Shown here piece after piece: positions 32,113-43,374 of a stretch of 64,000 nt of DNA. The DNA is from Leptasterias polaris (taxonomy: Eukaryota; Echinodermata; Asteroidea; Forcipulatida; Asteriidae): the NCBI GenBank assembly GCA_037783415.1, contig JAZGTN010000003.1, positions 6,052,501-6,116,500 on the forward strand, in the 5' to 3' direction. The notes beneath the pieces are model-generated. The model did not search any database. It was not told the DNA's origin and worked only from the letters and a program-made list of their open reading frames with translations. How positions within the stretch are numbered: the first letter of the stretch is position 1; the number at the start of each line of letters is the position of its first letter. Made by a program: the position numbers and the translations under genes.

Positions 32113-33639
32113 TGTTATTATTATTTTTTTTGAGATAGCAATAAAGATTTATGGTTAATAGGACTTTTTTAAAAGCCCTTTCCTAATCAAGCAAAGCTTT
32201 ATTATCAAATGATGTGCTTTAAAACAGTACCATCAAGTTTCTTTAAATTCTGTGTGGCCTTTAATTTACATACATTGTACAGTGTAGGCGTGTAGGGGTC
32301 CTGCCCAGAGATCTGGTGATTGCAAAGTATGAATTAGATGGCGATTGACTGTAGACTCTAACTGGGCTCGGTGGAGCTCTGGTCCCCACAAACTGGCTGG
32401 ACCCAAATGTCGAGTCAGAGCATAAAGGCATCAAGGATGAAGTGGGCATTTGGGGTCAAGTGTGCCAATTTGTCAGTAATGTGCTTGGGCTTATTACATG
32501 TTGCAAAAAAAAATGGATCCCCAAGCAAATGCAACAATGCATTCCGCTGACAAACCTGCAGAATACAAAATTTAGTGCATAATTGACATGGATGTTTTTT
32601 GTATGCACGACTGTATGTACCAAATAAGATTCAATTTTTTTTCCATCTGAACAATGTAAACAATGCATTGAAGGTTAGCTTCCATACAAGTACATGTCGT
32701 ACAAAAGTAGATTGCTCTAAAGCAGCATGGGCTAGCACAATCTTCTGTTAACCCAAACTATTGTGAATTTGCACGTAACTATGGGATCTTCCACCATGTG
32801 GGATGTGTTTTGGATCTGCACAATCTTCGATACAGACAACTGTATGAAAGCCCAGACCATGTCTGTACAAACTACAAGGTACACAGTACATTATTTGTAT
32901 GAAGTGTGTTGTTGGACATGGGTGAGTGGTCTTACAGGCAGCTGTACTTGGTTTATCCATGGAGGTAGGAATAGCCTCCATGGTTTATCCATACACTTTA
33001 CAGTACACTGCACTGTCATGATATAAAAAAAAATTGATAGAAAGATCCTGCATGCATATATGTACAGGCAGTGAATATTGTGCAACCATTATTTTATAGG
33101 GGTGTCAGTGAGAGATTTCCTTTGCTGGTAGAATGTCTGTAAATAACTGTTTTTCTTCACTTCAAGCATAACTTTGTAATTTAAAAATATCGTTTTGGGA
33201 AGGAAACAAATAAAAATATCAGAAACCTTTAACTTATGATCTCAACACAAAATCTTTTGTACACCTCTGCAGTTTTCAGTCCGGGTCATCCAACTGATAA
33301 AGATCAATGTGATCTATTGAACATTTCAGATGTTAAAAAAACAAAACAAACAACCGACAGGCTTCAGTTGAAAGTGAAAAGTTATTGATAATAATATCTG
33401 GTTCCAATGCAGATGAATTTTCACAAATGTTGATTTAGTTGTGCAATGTTTTGAGTGCAGTTGAGGGATCTTCGTTGTTCATATTACATGCTTAGTATCA
33501 ACCAGTCCTCCACACACACTATTTTCATTTTAAACAGGTGCTCAACAAGCTAATTATCAATTTAAAATAAATGCTGAAATTTTTTTTGGGGGGCAACAAA
33601 AAATGGCCTTTAGATGTTGGGAAAACTGCAGATTTGAGT
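32113..33639. other. Intronic non-coding interval
   Basis: No supported exon or repeat family. A small hairpin (TATCCATGGAGG...CCTCCATGG) lies near 32953-32990. Confidence 0.45.
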
Positions 33640-33803
33640 GCTTGTGTCACAGGGGATTTTGTCTCCCTGTTGATTCTGTAATACAGCAAATTGTGTTGAA
33701 ATTTCGTCTGTTATCGCCCTCTTTTGACTGAACTTCCTTCAGCTCATATATTAATTTACCAAATTGGGAGACACATACACCGGGGGACAAAATCCCCAAT
33801 AAC
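33640..33803. mobile_element. GGGGGACAGAATCTC-family MITE, copy 2
   Basis: It opens TGTCACAGGGGATTTTGTCT and ends CCGGGGGACAAAATCCCC. The centre CGCCCTCTTTTGACTGAAC and TCCTTCAGC is shared with the 48.7-kb copy. Confidence 0.7.
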
Positions 33804-34984
33804 GCCAAGATAAAAACAGCACCTGGGTACATGTAGTTCATTTTAGCTTTTATGACACACATGTACATTATAGTACAATACACTGCCTGTTTTACACATA
33901 AATGTAATGTACATCACGAAATGTCACCAGTCTTGTATACAATTTGTTAGTAAACGTGTACAATACAGTAGATGTGCATGTAGATGTACATGTATGTGGT
34001 GCCGAATGACTGTGGCAAGTACATGTACATACTTTGTATTGTGTGTATTTTGGTGGGTGCTTACTACATGTACTAAATCAATGAGTGGGTGTGTCAAAAG
34101 AAGAGCATCCATAGTACACTACCATCAGTGCCATGCATATAAAAGGTTATAAAAGTCTGTATCATTCAAATTTCCATTATATCAGGATATATGCTTCCTA
34201 TATGATCCTAAGATTTGGTTTGTGTATCTGGTGTAAAGTTGAAAAGCTCAAGGTACATTGTACAATTGTAAGTGTAGTGTTTACTCAACTCATTTCATAA
34301 TTCATGTACAAGTACATGATACAGAATGGGGCAAGTTCAGTGCATCAAAGAAGATCATGTAGCATTGGTGGCTTGTCATATACCTTTTGTGAAGTTTGTT
34401 TTGAAAATGGAAAACTGTTTTGAATGATATAACTGGCCTAGCCTTACTTTATCAATTCTTGTGATTTTATGACTCAACGCATACAAGTCAGTATCTAAAA
34501 TAGATTTTAGTGGACAGGAATTTTATTTGGTACAGGTGCAGTGTTTTCTTGAAAATTCATTCCTACAAATGTTCTCTCATCCATGTGTGACTGTACATTA
34601 TATAAATACTTTGATTCCGGTAATCATATGAAACATTCAATGTATTCAAAAGATTATGAAGCAGTTGACATGCATCATATAAAAATGCCAATCACCAGTC
34701 ATCCTGATTCCAAAGACATGTTTCCAATTGGAAAAAAACCAAATTAAGATAATTTTATAGAGCCATTTCCACAACTGTACTGGAACTGTCAGGGTTTAGT
34801 TTCATTACTCCTGTTTTATATGAGATCATGTACATATGTATACAATGAATACAATGCCGACACAATTTAACAACTGAACTGTATGAATTTGAAAAAGTAC
34901 CAAGAAGATTTATCTTATTTGTATTATTGGTAAGTAATCCTCAATAATCAACAGAACTATATTTATCCGAATGAAAGTCAACAA
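33804..34984. other. Intronic non-coding interval rich in TGTACATG words
   Basis: No supported exon. TGTACA and ACATGTA words are scattered through the whole stretch, especially 33840-34080. Confidence 0.45.
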
Positions 34985-35068
34985 TAGAACACAAACACAA
35001 GACCACCAGACTTGTCTGGTGATGACTTTACAGGCCCATTGTGGTCCAGTGTAAAATTCAAGCCCTGA
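34985..35068. repeat. Partial CAGGGCTTGAATTTT-family element (right end)
   Basis: It holds ACAGGCCCATTGTGGTCCAG and ends AAAATTCAAGCCCTG, as do the elements at 37068 and 42986. The left end was not found. Confidence 0.55.
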
Positions 35069-35517
35069 TCATCAAGGTTGTACGTTAGTTCGTCCACCTG
35101 TTGGACAAAGCCCTCCACATAAAACTTTCATTTGACTCTCTCTAGCCACTCTCTGGTCCATGTAGTGGTGCTCAGAGTGTGATGTTATATCATCTCGTTG
35201 TCTTCTCTTTTCCCATTCTCTCTTTCTCTTGCCTGTTCTAGACTGCCATTCTGTCGGTTGTCTAGTCCATCTGTTACCTTTGACCCTTGACACATGGCCT
35301 GCTCATCTCCATTTGATCTCCTATGATCTTTTCAACGATATCCTTGACTTTTGTTTTCTTTCGTATTTTGTGATGGTTAATTTGATCCTGTATTGTTAAA
35401 ATGCACCATTGTTTTCTCCAGGCTCTCTGTGTTCTTAATTGGTTGTTCCAGCTCATTTGTTGTACATGTAGTCCAACATTGTATTGTTTTATATTCTCTA
35501 TTTATATTGTTTAGTGC
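35069..35517. other. Intronic non-coding interval
   Basis: It contains no supported exon. The open frame that starts at 35393 becomes recognisable as LINE only from about 35518. Confidence 0.45.
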
Positions 35518-36510
35518 ACCGCTGCAAGATATCATAGCTGCTCATGGAATAAAGAGTATTGTTTATGCAGACGATACACAGCTTTATATCACCTATAATC
35601 CGGCGAATCGTGACTTAGCCCTTGCAAAAATTGAGGCTTGTATTGACGACATTAAATCTTGGTCTTTATCTAACAAGCTTGCTCTTAACGATGCTAAAAC
35701 CGAAATCATCATTTTCAACTCACGTTTTTCTAAAAACGTTTCTCCTACAGAAATTAACATTGGACAATCTCTTATTCAACCATCTCGTGTAGTTAGAAAC
35801 CTCGGTGTTCTAATGGATTCTACAATGAGTATGACCGACCAGGTAACCAATATATGCAAATCTGCTCTTCTACAAATTCGAAAAATAGGTCGAATCCAGT
35901 GCCATCTTGATGATGATTCTACTCTTTTACTGGTTCATGCCTTTGTCACTTCTAGACTCGACTCTTGCAATTCTCTTCTAATTGGTCTGTCAGATAGAGA
36001 ACTTTCTAAAATTCAACGAGTTCAGAACACCGCTGCTCGCCTTGTCTCTCGCACCCCTCGTTCCCAACATATTACTCCCATCTTACAAGAACTCCACTGG
36101 CTCCCGATCAAACTGCGTATCGTTTATAAGTTAAATCTTCTCACTTTCAAAGCTCTTCATGGCTGATCCCCTGACTATATATCTGATCTTCTCCATAAAT
36201 ATATTCCTGTTCGTCCTCTCCGATCTGCTGGCCAATCCCTACTCACGCAAACTACTTTTTCCACAAAATTTTATGGTCAAAGAGCCTTCAACTTCATTGC
36301 ACCTTCATTATGGAATGACTTACCTCTTAATATTCGCCAAGCTGGCTCTCTTCAGATTTTCAAGGGACTTTTAAAAACTAATTTGTTTGAATCTTTATTT
36401 GTGTAACTTGCTTTTTAAAATAATATTCTTTTGAATGTTTTTGTTTTTGTGTTGCGCATAGAGGCTTCTGCATTATGCGCTATATAAATTTCTCGTATTA
36501 TTATCATAAA
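35518..36510 (+). pseudogene. 5'-truncated LINE (CR1/L2-like) with RT C-terminal half and 3' tail
   Basis: The recognisable protein starts with APLQDIIAAHG, just before the catalytic block YADDTQLY near 35560. It continues through the thumb region (NKLALNDAKTE, RNLGVLMD, RLDSCNSLL, IQRVQNTAARL, LHWLPI). A TGA at 36164-36166 interrupts the frame inside the usual HG..P.YISDLL block, which resumes in the same frame and ends FESLFV at about 36406. The finger and palm motifs upstream of YADD are missing, so this is a 5'-truncated copy with an in-frame stop. The 3' end reads ATGCGCTATATAAATTTCT then TATTATTATC, a tail also carried by the SINE at 60 kb. Its orientation is the same as the host gene. 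Confidence 0.9.
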
Positions 36511-36674
36511 ATGTCAGTTTCTGTAAAACTATCATGATTTGTACATATTATCGCGCCGCTGTAAATTAATGCATACACTGTAGTCTGTTCTGTATTTGGT
36601 ATTAATTCATCCAGAAGTAAAAAGTAATTTTAGCATAAGTATTCATCGTACTGAAGTGAAATAAGCATTCAATG

Positions 36675-36990
36675 CAGGGTTTGCCCTTAACTTGTTCAGT
36701 CACTAGCCAGCATGACCAGTTAGCTTGTCATTTCACTGGTCCACCAGCTTTTTCACTGGTCCACCAGCTTTTTCACTGGTCCACCAGCTTTTTCACTGGT
36801 CCACCTTTTGGGGTTTCCTTTCAACATCGTTATGACCATGGGGGAGCAGTATGAATAAACAGTGGTTTAAATGTAACAATGGGAAGCAATGAACTAGCCA
36901 GAGCAGGACCAGTTGGGCAGCATTCTTACAGCTCCTTGGGTGTTTTAACTGGCATTTGGCCAGTGGATCACTGTTAAGGGAGAGCACTGC
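36675..36990 (+). mobile_element. CAGGGTTTGCCCT-family MITE, copy 1, with internal 20-bp tandem repeat
   Basis: It begins CAGGGTTTGCCCTTAACTTG and ends CACTGTTAAGGGAGAGCACTG; AATGC lies at both edges. About four copies of a 20-bp unit (TTTTTCACTGGTCCACCAGC) occupy 36731-36805. An inverted copy lies at 48436-48662 and a split copy at 39155-40621. Confidence 0.75.
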
Positions 36991-37067
36991 AATGCAAACC
37001 AGATTGATGCTCTGGATTACCATATCAGTTTTCCATTGTCTGAGTTGTTCCCCTGTGTTCCATGTTA

Positions 37068-37474
37068 CAGGGCTTGAATTTGGGGTAAAACCTAATAAGA
37101 CAATAGGGCTTGTAGCTCAAAATTTTACCAGACCAGAATTGATGTTACATGTACAAGACCAGAATCTGTATGAGAAAGAACTTTCTACAAAGTTTAACAT
37201 GATAATTTTTTATTTGACCAAACACTAAGGGAAGACTTACCTCATTCTTATGTGTGAGTGAAATTTGATACTCAAAAGTATTATAAAAGATACCAGATTC
37301 AAAGTCAACATTTGAACATCATTTTTTTATTTAATTTAAGATAATTACACATTGAGGTGTTATTATTCAATTGAAAAACACAAGACAGTCGGACTTGTGT
37401 GGTCCTGAGTTTACTGGCCCAGAGCTAAAATCACTGGCCTCGGGCCTGGGGTTCAGAGTAAAATTCGGGCCCTG
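37068..37474. mobile_element. CAGGGCTTGAATTT-family element, copy 1
   Basis: The ends are inverted: CAGGGCTTGAATTTGGGG and AAAATTCGGGCCCTG. Internal GGGCTTGTAGCTCAAAATTT and AGACCAGAAT blocks match 42986-43212. Confidence 0.7.
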
Positions 37475-38415
37475 ATGTTTGGCAATAACTCATAAATGCA
37501 TTATGACCTTTTCATTATTATCACAATGCGGCCATCAATCTGCACAATGTGATAAGCAAATATCTCTCAACGAGTTTTGAACATTACCGGATGCATTGTT
37601 TTAACCAGGCTTCCAACTTTAGTCCAATTTAGTTTGTTTGTTGTTGTTTTATTTTTAGCCCTTGGAAAAAACCCAGAAAACTGTGATTAAATAGCCTGAA
37701 AGTATGTTAAAGCTTTTAACACCATGTGTACGCAGAACAGCGTATTCAATATAAAAAAAATCCAACTTTTTTTTCCAAGGACCAAATCCAAATATCATGC
37801 CTGTTCACATGGCTTAAGCTTTTGAGTAAATTGGTAATACACTGCATTCAATGGACCTTAAACAATGTACATGTACATGTACATGTACATCTTAAACCAA
37901 CTTTAAAAAAAATATTTTTAACAATTTCAAATTGTTGTTTCAGAAGATGCATGATAAAATATACTGCACCTCAGCTTTGTTAAGATTAAGAACAAGTTCA
38001 TTAATATCTAAGGCGTTTACCCTACATTAGCCCCATAGCGTCATGTTTATGGCTCATTTTTCAGAGGTTTGTTTTAAATAAATAGAGACACTTAAAATGA
38101 ATAACTTGAAATATTTGAAGTACATGTACTTGTTATGATTTTAATTGATATATTAATAATTTGTGAACTGAGTGTCATGGAAGAGTCAAATATAATACCA
38201 AGGTTTCTGTACAGGCTTTAGTAACAGGAAACAAGGGTTATTGCTGAAACACCTATGTTAATATGGGGGTATAGAAACAAGACTCGTCTTTTCAATCAAG
38301 TAATATGTATTTGAGTAATGTTATGTTTTTAATTTCTTTACTATTGTATTCCGGATTTTTCTAAGCCTAAGTTTCATTTTTGTTATTGTACATGTGCATG
38401 TTCTTGTTTGTATTA
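37475..38415. other. Intronic non-coding interval with a short ACATGT run
   Basis: A run of (ACATGT)n lies at about 37866-37892. Otherwise I see no exon or repeat. Confidence 0.45.
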
Positions 38416-39036
38416 GCGCCCAGGGTTCTGCCCAGGATTTGTTTAGTGCCGGAATTTTTTCTTCCTAGTACAGTCAAGTCAATTTCCTTTCGATCGTGCA
38501 CGAAGTGGTTACACACGTGCGCCCTGCAGCTGTGCCTTGAATGTAGGCCCTCAGTGCGCGCACGCCTTTACCGCCATGGGAAAACAATTTACAGCATCTA
38601 TAGCATGGTGCTTACTCTGCAGTTCATTTCCGTTGTATTAAACGCTGAGAATAGGGTTCGCAACATGATGAAACTGGTATCATGTTATTCCAAGCGTAAA
38701 GCTATAATCAGCGTGACTGGAAACCATTGCAAAATCGATGCGGGTTTCGTGCGTTGGATATATTGTACATCGTACAGGCGGGAGGAATGCTCGATCCTGG
38801 ATCATTAAAATAGACTCAAACCAAAGAAGTAGGCTACTCGAAACTTTGGATAAAACTGTTTACTGGTAAATAATTTGTTTTACACGTTGTTCACAATATT
38901 TTGAGGAAATGGGCAAAAAAAAGGGAAAATGTGTGGTGGTCGGAAAAAGAAAAAATTCTGCGAGTGCCGGTCGGGGAATCATGAGTGCCGGTCGGGTTTT
39001 CCGGCACCGACCACCGTGGGCAGAACCCTGAGCGCC
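38416..39036. mobile_element. TIR element with GCGCYCAGGGTTCTGCCCA ends
   Basis: GCGCCCAGGGTTCTGCCCA at 38416 is mirrored by TGGGCAGAACCCTGAGCGC near 39018. GAGTGCCGGTCGGG repeats occur at 38961 and 38984 on the right and a GTGCCGG near the left end. Internal frames do not look like a transposase. Confidence 0.7.
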
Positions 39037-39154
39037 ATGAGCACTTTTGTGGATTTTTGCCCTTTATATAAGTTTTCATTATTAAAAAGACTGCTTATAC
39101 TTTGGGGTGTAGGCTACACACTGTATTTATCTGTCATGTTGTGCAAAGCCCAAA

Positions 39155-40621
39155 CATGGTTTGCCCTTTACTTTTTCAGTGAGTATCCGGCAGGACCAGT
39201 TAGCTTGTCATTTCACTGGTTTAACAGCTTTTGCATGTGCAGACCATCATTTTAAAGGAGCGCGATCGCGCTCGCGCTCCTCCGCGCTCCTTAATGTTTT
39301 CCAAGGAGAGCAAAAAAAAGCGCTCCTTACAAATTTAACAAGAGTATGTTTTTTCAAAACCCTAGTTGTTGATTAAAATAAGCCGCTTGAATCTCGGAGT
39401 TGGCAGTGGCTTTTTCTTTTCCCCCCCCGTTAATTTTACCTTTATTTTCACCGTTCGTAAATAAATTGCGGCCCGGCGGCGGCCGCACCACCATGCGGTG
39501 ATTTATTTCTTCCATGTGCGTCGTGTATTGTATGCAGCTAGATCTATTGATATGTGTAGACTTCTCTCATTCCCCGCTTCATTCGCGGTACAGTTTGACC
39601 GTAGTACATGTACACATGTATGTTTACTGCTGCAGCAAAGGAACACGTGTGGAGACATTGAAAAGTCTACTGACAACAACGCACGGTGTGTTGTGTGGAT
39701 ACCCGCGAAACGTTAGACCTTTTTCACCAGTCGTCATTACCCGCGCGTTCATAGGCAAAAGCGCCAGTTCTTCGATTCGTTTAATGTGTTTTACGGCTGG
39801 AGATATTTTTACGCATTGAACTATGACCTGGAAGAAACTTCGAGATAATTCACGCAATGAGTGTGCGTCACACACGTGTGAGGGGATCGTCGACGATATT
39901 TGAGTTGACGTCTTACATTATTTTTCCAAAATGATTTGGTTTGCGATCTTCGAGGATGTGTTTCAAGAACAATTTTCAATGTCCAAAAGGCAACACTTAA
40001 CCCAATGATTCACTAACACAGGTAAAGACCCCAAACATCAAAATTTCTTTTAACAAAAACCATTGAAAACGTCATGACTGCTCCGTTCATATTTTCGTGG
40101 ATTATTTCGGAAGATCATTATGATTGTATTTTTTAAGTTTTTTTAGACACTATACGTCTGATTTCATCTTTAGTAAAAGTATTTTCCTCCTATTTACTCG
40201 TCCCCGGTCCCATCTATGGTCCCAATAACGCCCGAGGGGTTCACAGAGTGCGGCGCTGACGCACGAGTCAACTTGCCCAAATTCCGGACACCACAAATTC
40301 GGGACTTGCCCAAAATCCGGACAACATTTTTAGCGTTAGATTTTTCCGTTTTTTTTGTGATCGCCTATTCTCATGCACATGCGCAGTAAATTCAAATCGC
40401 TCTCCTTAATTCACTTTCTTGATTTAAGGAGAGCAATTTACAGCTCTCCTCGGATTTATTAAAATGAAGGCCTGATGTGTTCATAATTCATACAATAGGG
40501 ATCATGCATTTCAACACTGAACTAGCCAGCCAGACCACTTGGAGTAAATTTTGACTGGTTCACTTCTCGGGTGTTGTAACTGGCATTTGGCCAGCGAACC
40601 ACTGTTAAGGGAGAGCAGTGC
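39155..40621 (+). mobile_element. CAGGGTTTGCCCT-family MITE, split copy
   Basis: The left part (39155-39248) reads TGGTTTGCCCTTTAC and GACCAGTTAGCTTGTCATTT. The right part (about 40470-40621) has GAACTAGCCAGCCAGACCAC and ends CACTGTTAAGGGAGAGCAGTG. They are separated by a 1.2-kb insert. Confidence 0.65.
39249..40467. mobile_element. 1.2-kb insert bounded by GGAGCGC / CTCTCC hairpins
   Basis: The left border is CATTTTAAAGGAGCGCGATC and continues CGCTCGCGCTCCTCCGCGCT; the right border holds TAAGGAGAGCAATTTACAGC followed by CTCTCCTCGGATTTATTAAAATG. CATTTTAA and TTAAAATG are inverted at the two borders. The inside has CpG-rich stretches (39470-39900) unlike the surrounding introns, but no exon I can support. 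The class is unknown. Confidence 0.5.
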
Positions 40622-41007
40622 CAAAGATCAAGCCTAGGCGTGATACACAACCTATTTCAGGACGTACCAATGTATGCAGATAAACATGTATTTCTGTCAT
40701 ATTACAAATGTACATGTAGCCGAGGTCATTCTGTACTACACATGTACACTGTAATTGTAAACATCCTGTACATATATGTACATTGCTTGATGCAAACTTC
40801 TCTGCTGCGGCATTGGCTTGTTGATAATTGATATGTCAGTTGAGCTTGCTGAAACCAGCATTTACAAGGGGAAACCAATCAAGCTGAAATTAATAAATCT
40901 TTTATGGGACAAAGCGTTTACAACATTTTCATTTATCGCTGACTGCAATTCAAATCAAATATAAAAAGGGAAACAAACTGGGTTAAATTGAAATAATTTT
41001 CTTGATT
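40622..41007. other. Intronic non-coding interval
   Basis: No exon or recognised repeat. Confidence 0.4.
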
Positions 41008-41148
41008 GAACAATGAAAAATTGACTAGATCGGGGTTTGAACCAGTGACCTCCTGTTTAACAAGCCGGCGCTCTACCAACTGAGCTTCACACAATATCTA
41101 GCCCTAATGTTGGCGGTCTGCCTATTTTGTCAGTCAGTATCATTGTTC
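41008..41148 (-). repeat. tRNA-like repeat bracketed by inverted repeats, copy 2
   Basis: On the minus strand it has GCTCAGTTGGTAGAGCGCCG and GGTTCAAACCCCGATCTAGT, as in copy 1 at 2641. It carries a small insertion before the D-arm (ATATTGTGTGAAGCTC), which rules out a working tRNA. It also has the same flanks (GACCGCCAACATTAGGGCTA). The borders GAACAATGAAAAATTGAC and GTCAGTATCATTGTTC are inverted. It lies 180 bp upstream of a coding exon. Confidence 0.75.
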
Positions 41149-41328
41149 AGGCGTGCCAGTCAGAAGCCATTCAACCTGTAACTGCTGTATTATAAACAGG
41201 GATCACACCCAAGTTTACAATACAGCCTGGGAATGAATGTAGTGAAACAAATTATAATTAGTTTAGATAAAACATTTTGAAACTATAGACTTTATTATGT
41301 CAAATTTGTTTGTTTTGCTCTTTTACAG

Positions 41329-42640
41329 ATTGATAATTTGAAAGAGAAATCACGAGAGCTGTCAGACTTACCAGGACAAACTCTCTTGCAACTGAAATCG
41401 GACCAAGAAAACGAGGCTGCACTTTTTTCATCCTCATCTGCCCCCCTTGCGGGTGGGTGTCTTGGACGGTTTGTCAGCCGTCGCATTGCCAATAGCTTCC
41501 ATCAACAGACTGAACCAGAACAGAGCGACAAGAGTAGGGGGAAATTTCTATCCAGATCTGGGGCACTGTTGAATCAACGACTAAATGTCAAAAAAAAGAT
41601 CAGTTTAGCTGGCAGTGGTGTAGAACAGACAAGAGATTATGGTAGTCGAATCAACTCTGGGAATCAAGCTGGTGCTAGTTATCTCGGTGAACACAGTAAA
41701 CCTCAGGATTCCGCACTATTGTTGAATCAAGAGCCAGATCCCAGTGTTCTTTTTGTTGATGATGACTTCAGCATAGAAGAAGCAGCTGGTGAAACAAATT
41801 CATTTTTAATGCCAAACAAATGGAGCACTATGGACACTGACATTGCAGGAGTGCGGAGGGTCTCGACTGGTGTTAAATCACAGAAGACAGCTTCCACGGA
41901 TCAAGAGCTGGTCTTGATGAATGGTACTGCTGAGAATGTAAAGGATAGAACTCCTGTGACTGATAGGAATAAACACTGTGTCAAGTCCAAACCACCTCAA
42001 GCCCAAACTCCAGAGGGAGCAAAAACCAAAACACGCAACTGTTTTCCGACAGACACTGGTGAATTGCATTGTGACTGTGATTCGGACGAGTGCACAAATG
42101 AGGAGAAGGCAGCCCTGATACCAAAGTCCCCACCGTTCAATTCTCTGGAAGACATTGGTCATTCAGTTGGGGAACTCCTCACGAACAACAGTCTGCCCAA
42201 GAACTCAACTTGCCCACCACCTCTGTTCCTCTCGAAGACAACACTAGCGCATCCAAACTCAATTGATAGCAGTATGGCTGCCAATGCCGAGACTAAGTAC
42301 GGCAGTATTTCATGCTCGGATGTGAACAGTGATGCGGCAAAGTTTGACGAGTTCCCAGGCAATATTAAAAACAAAGAGGGCCTCTTAAATCATTGCATGC
42401 CTGATGAGAAATCTGCAAACAAGAAACCGCTGAATGACAGATTACCAAACTCGGACTTAAATGTTACGCCAAGTGCTCCAGAAGTGCCTAAATCATGTGT
42501 AAATAAATCATCCACAGACGGCAGTTTTGAAAAAGAGGATTTTGATTTTGGTTGCTCAGAGGATCAACCGCAGAGTATTGACACTAAGTGGGCTGCTGCC
42601 AAAAAGAAGAAAAAGAAAAGCAAGAAAAATAAATCCACAG
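41329..42640 (+). CDS. Large + strand gene: second coding exon
   Basis: The acceptor TTTGCTCTTTTACAG precedes the exon and the donor is GTAGGTAG at 42641. It holds 437 codons plus one base. The start, IDNLKEKSRELSDLPGQTL, continues a helical segment; the rest is Ser/Asn/Lys-rich and probably disordered. A cysteine/acidic patch (ELHCDCDSDECTNEEKAAL) lies mid-exon. The exon ends in a polylysine tract (KKKKKKSKKNKS), which resembles a nuclear or nucleolar signal. The frame is fully open and the phase fits the flanking exons. I do not recognise any catalytic domain. Confidence 0.85.
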
Positions 42641-42985
42641 GTAGGTAGCCTTTACCCCACAGGGTGTTCGCCAGAAGTTGGAAATGGGGTCTGTGAAAGG
42701 TTTACGTTAATTTTATACCAATAAGAGCAAACTTCATGAAACATTTACTACCAATACAAATGATACGCACAATGCATACGTATTGGGCAAGCAATCTTTG
42801 CTTATAACTAATCAATGGACCGTTGTTGGAATGTGTGCATCAAGTGGACATTCGTACATGTTGTTCCAACAAAGTGGAGAACAAATTTGATTGAAAACGA
42901 CCACGTAACAAACATTTCATCAAACATTTTACAAGTATTCTAGAAATACATGTACATGTAATTCAGTGATCAATTTCCCTTCACT

Positions 42986-43212
42986 GCATGGCTCAAATTT
43001 AAGGGAAAAACTACAAAGCTTGTAGCTCAAAATGTCTACTGGACCAGAACTATTTTTACAAGACCAGAATCAAAATAAGAAAGAAAAAAAAAACTTCCTG
43101 ATACAATTGAACACACATTTAACTGTTTTTATTTGAACAAGCATTTGTTTACAGGCCCAACATTAAAACTACTGCCATTGGGCCTGTGGTCCAGTGTAAA
43201 ATTCTAGCCCTG
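42986..43212. mobile_element. CAGGGCTTGAATTT-family element, copy 2
   Basis: It lies in the intron between the second and third coding exons. It reads GCATGGCTCAAATTT at the left and AAAATTCTAGCCCTGC at the right, with CTTGTAGCTCAAAAT and ACAAGACCAGAAT inside. Confidence 0.65.
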
Positions 43213-43374
43213 CTTGTAAAGCATAGCAAAAGGCTTCACAAAATATATCAGATGCTACTCAAAATCATTGCTGCTCAATATTAGCATTTAGTTTGCTCAA
43301 AACATGTTCAGTCTAATTATTTTGCAACGCAAAATTGACAACATCATTCACTTTTATTGACGTTTTAAATCTAG

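Noticed and set aside
38380..38808. Forward frame of 142 codons
   Set aside because: It lies inside a TIR element with no conserved motif and no splice signals.
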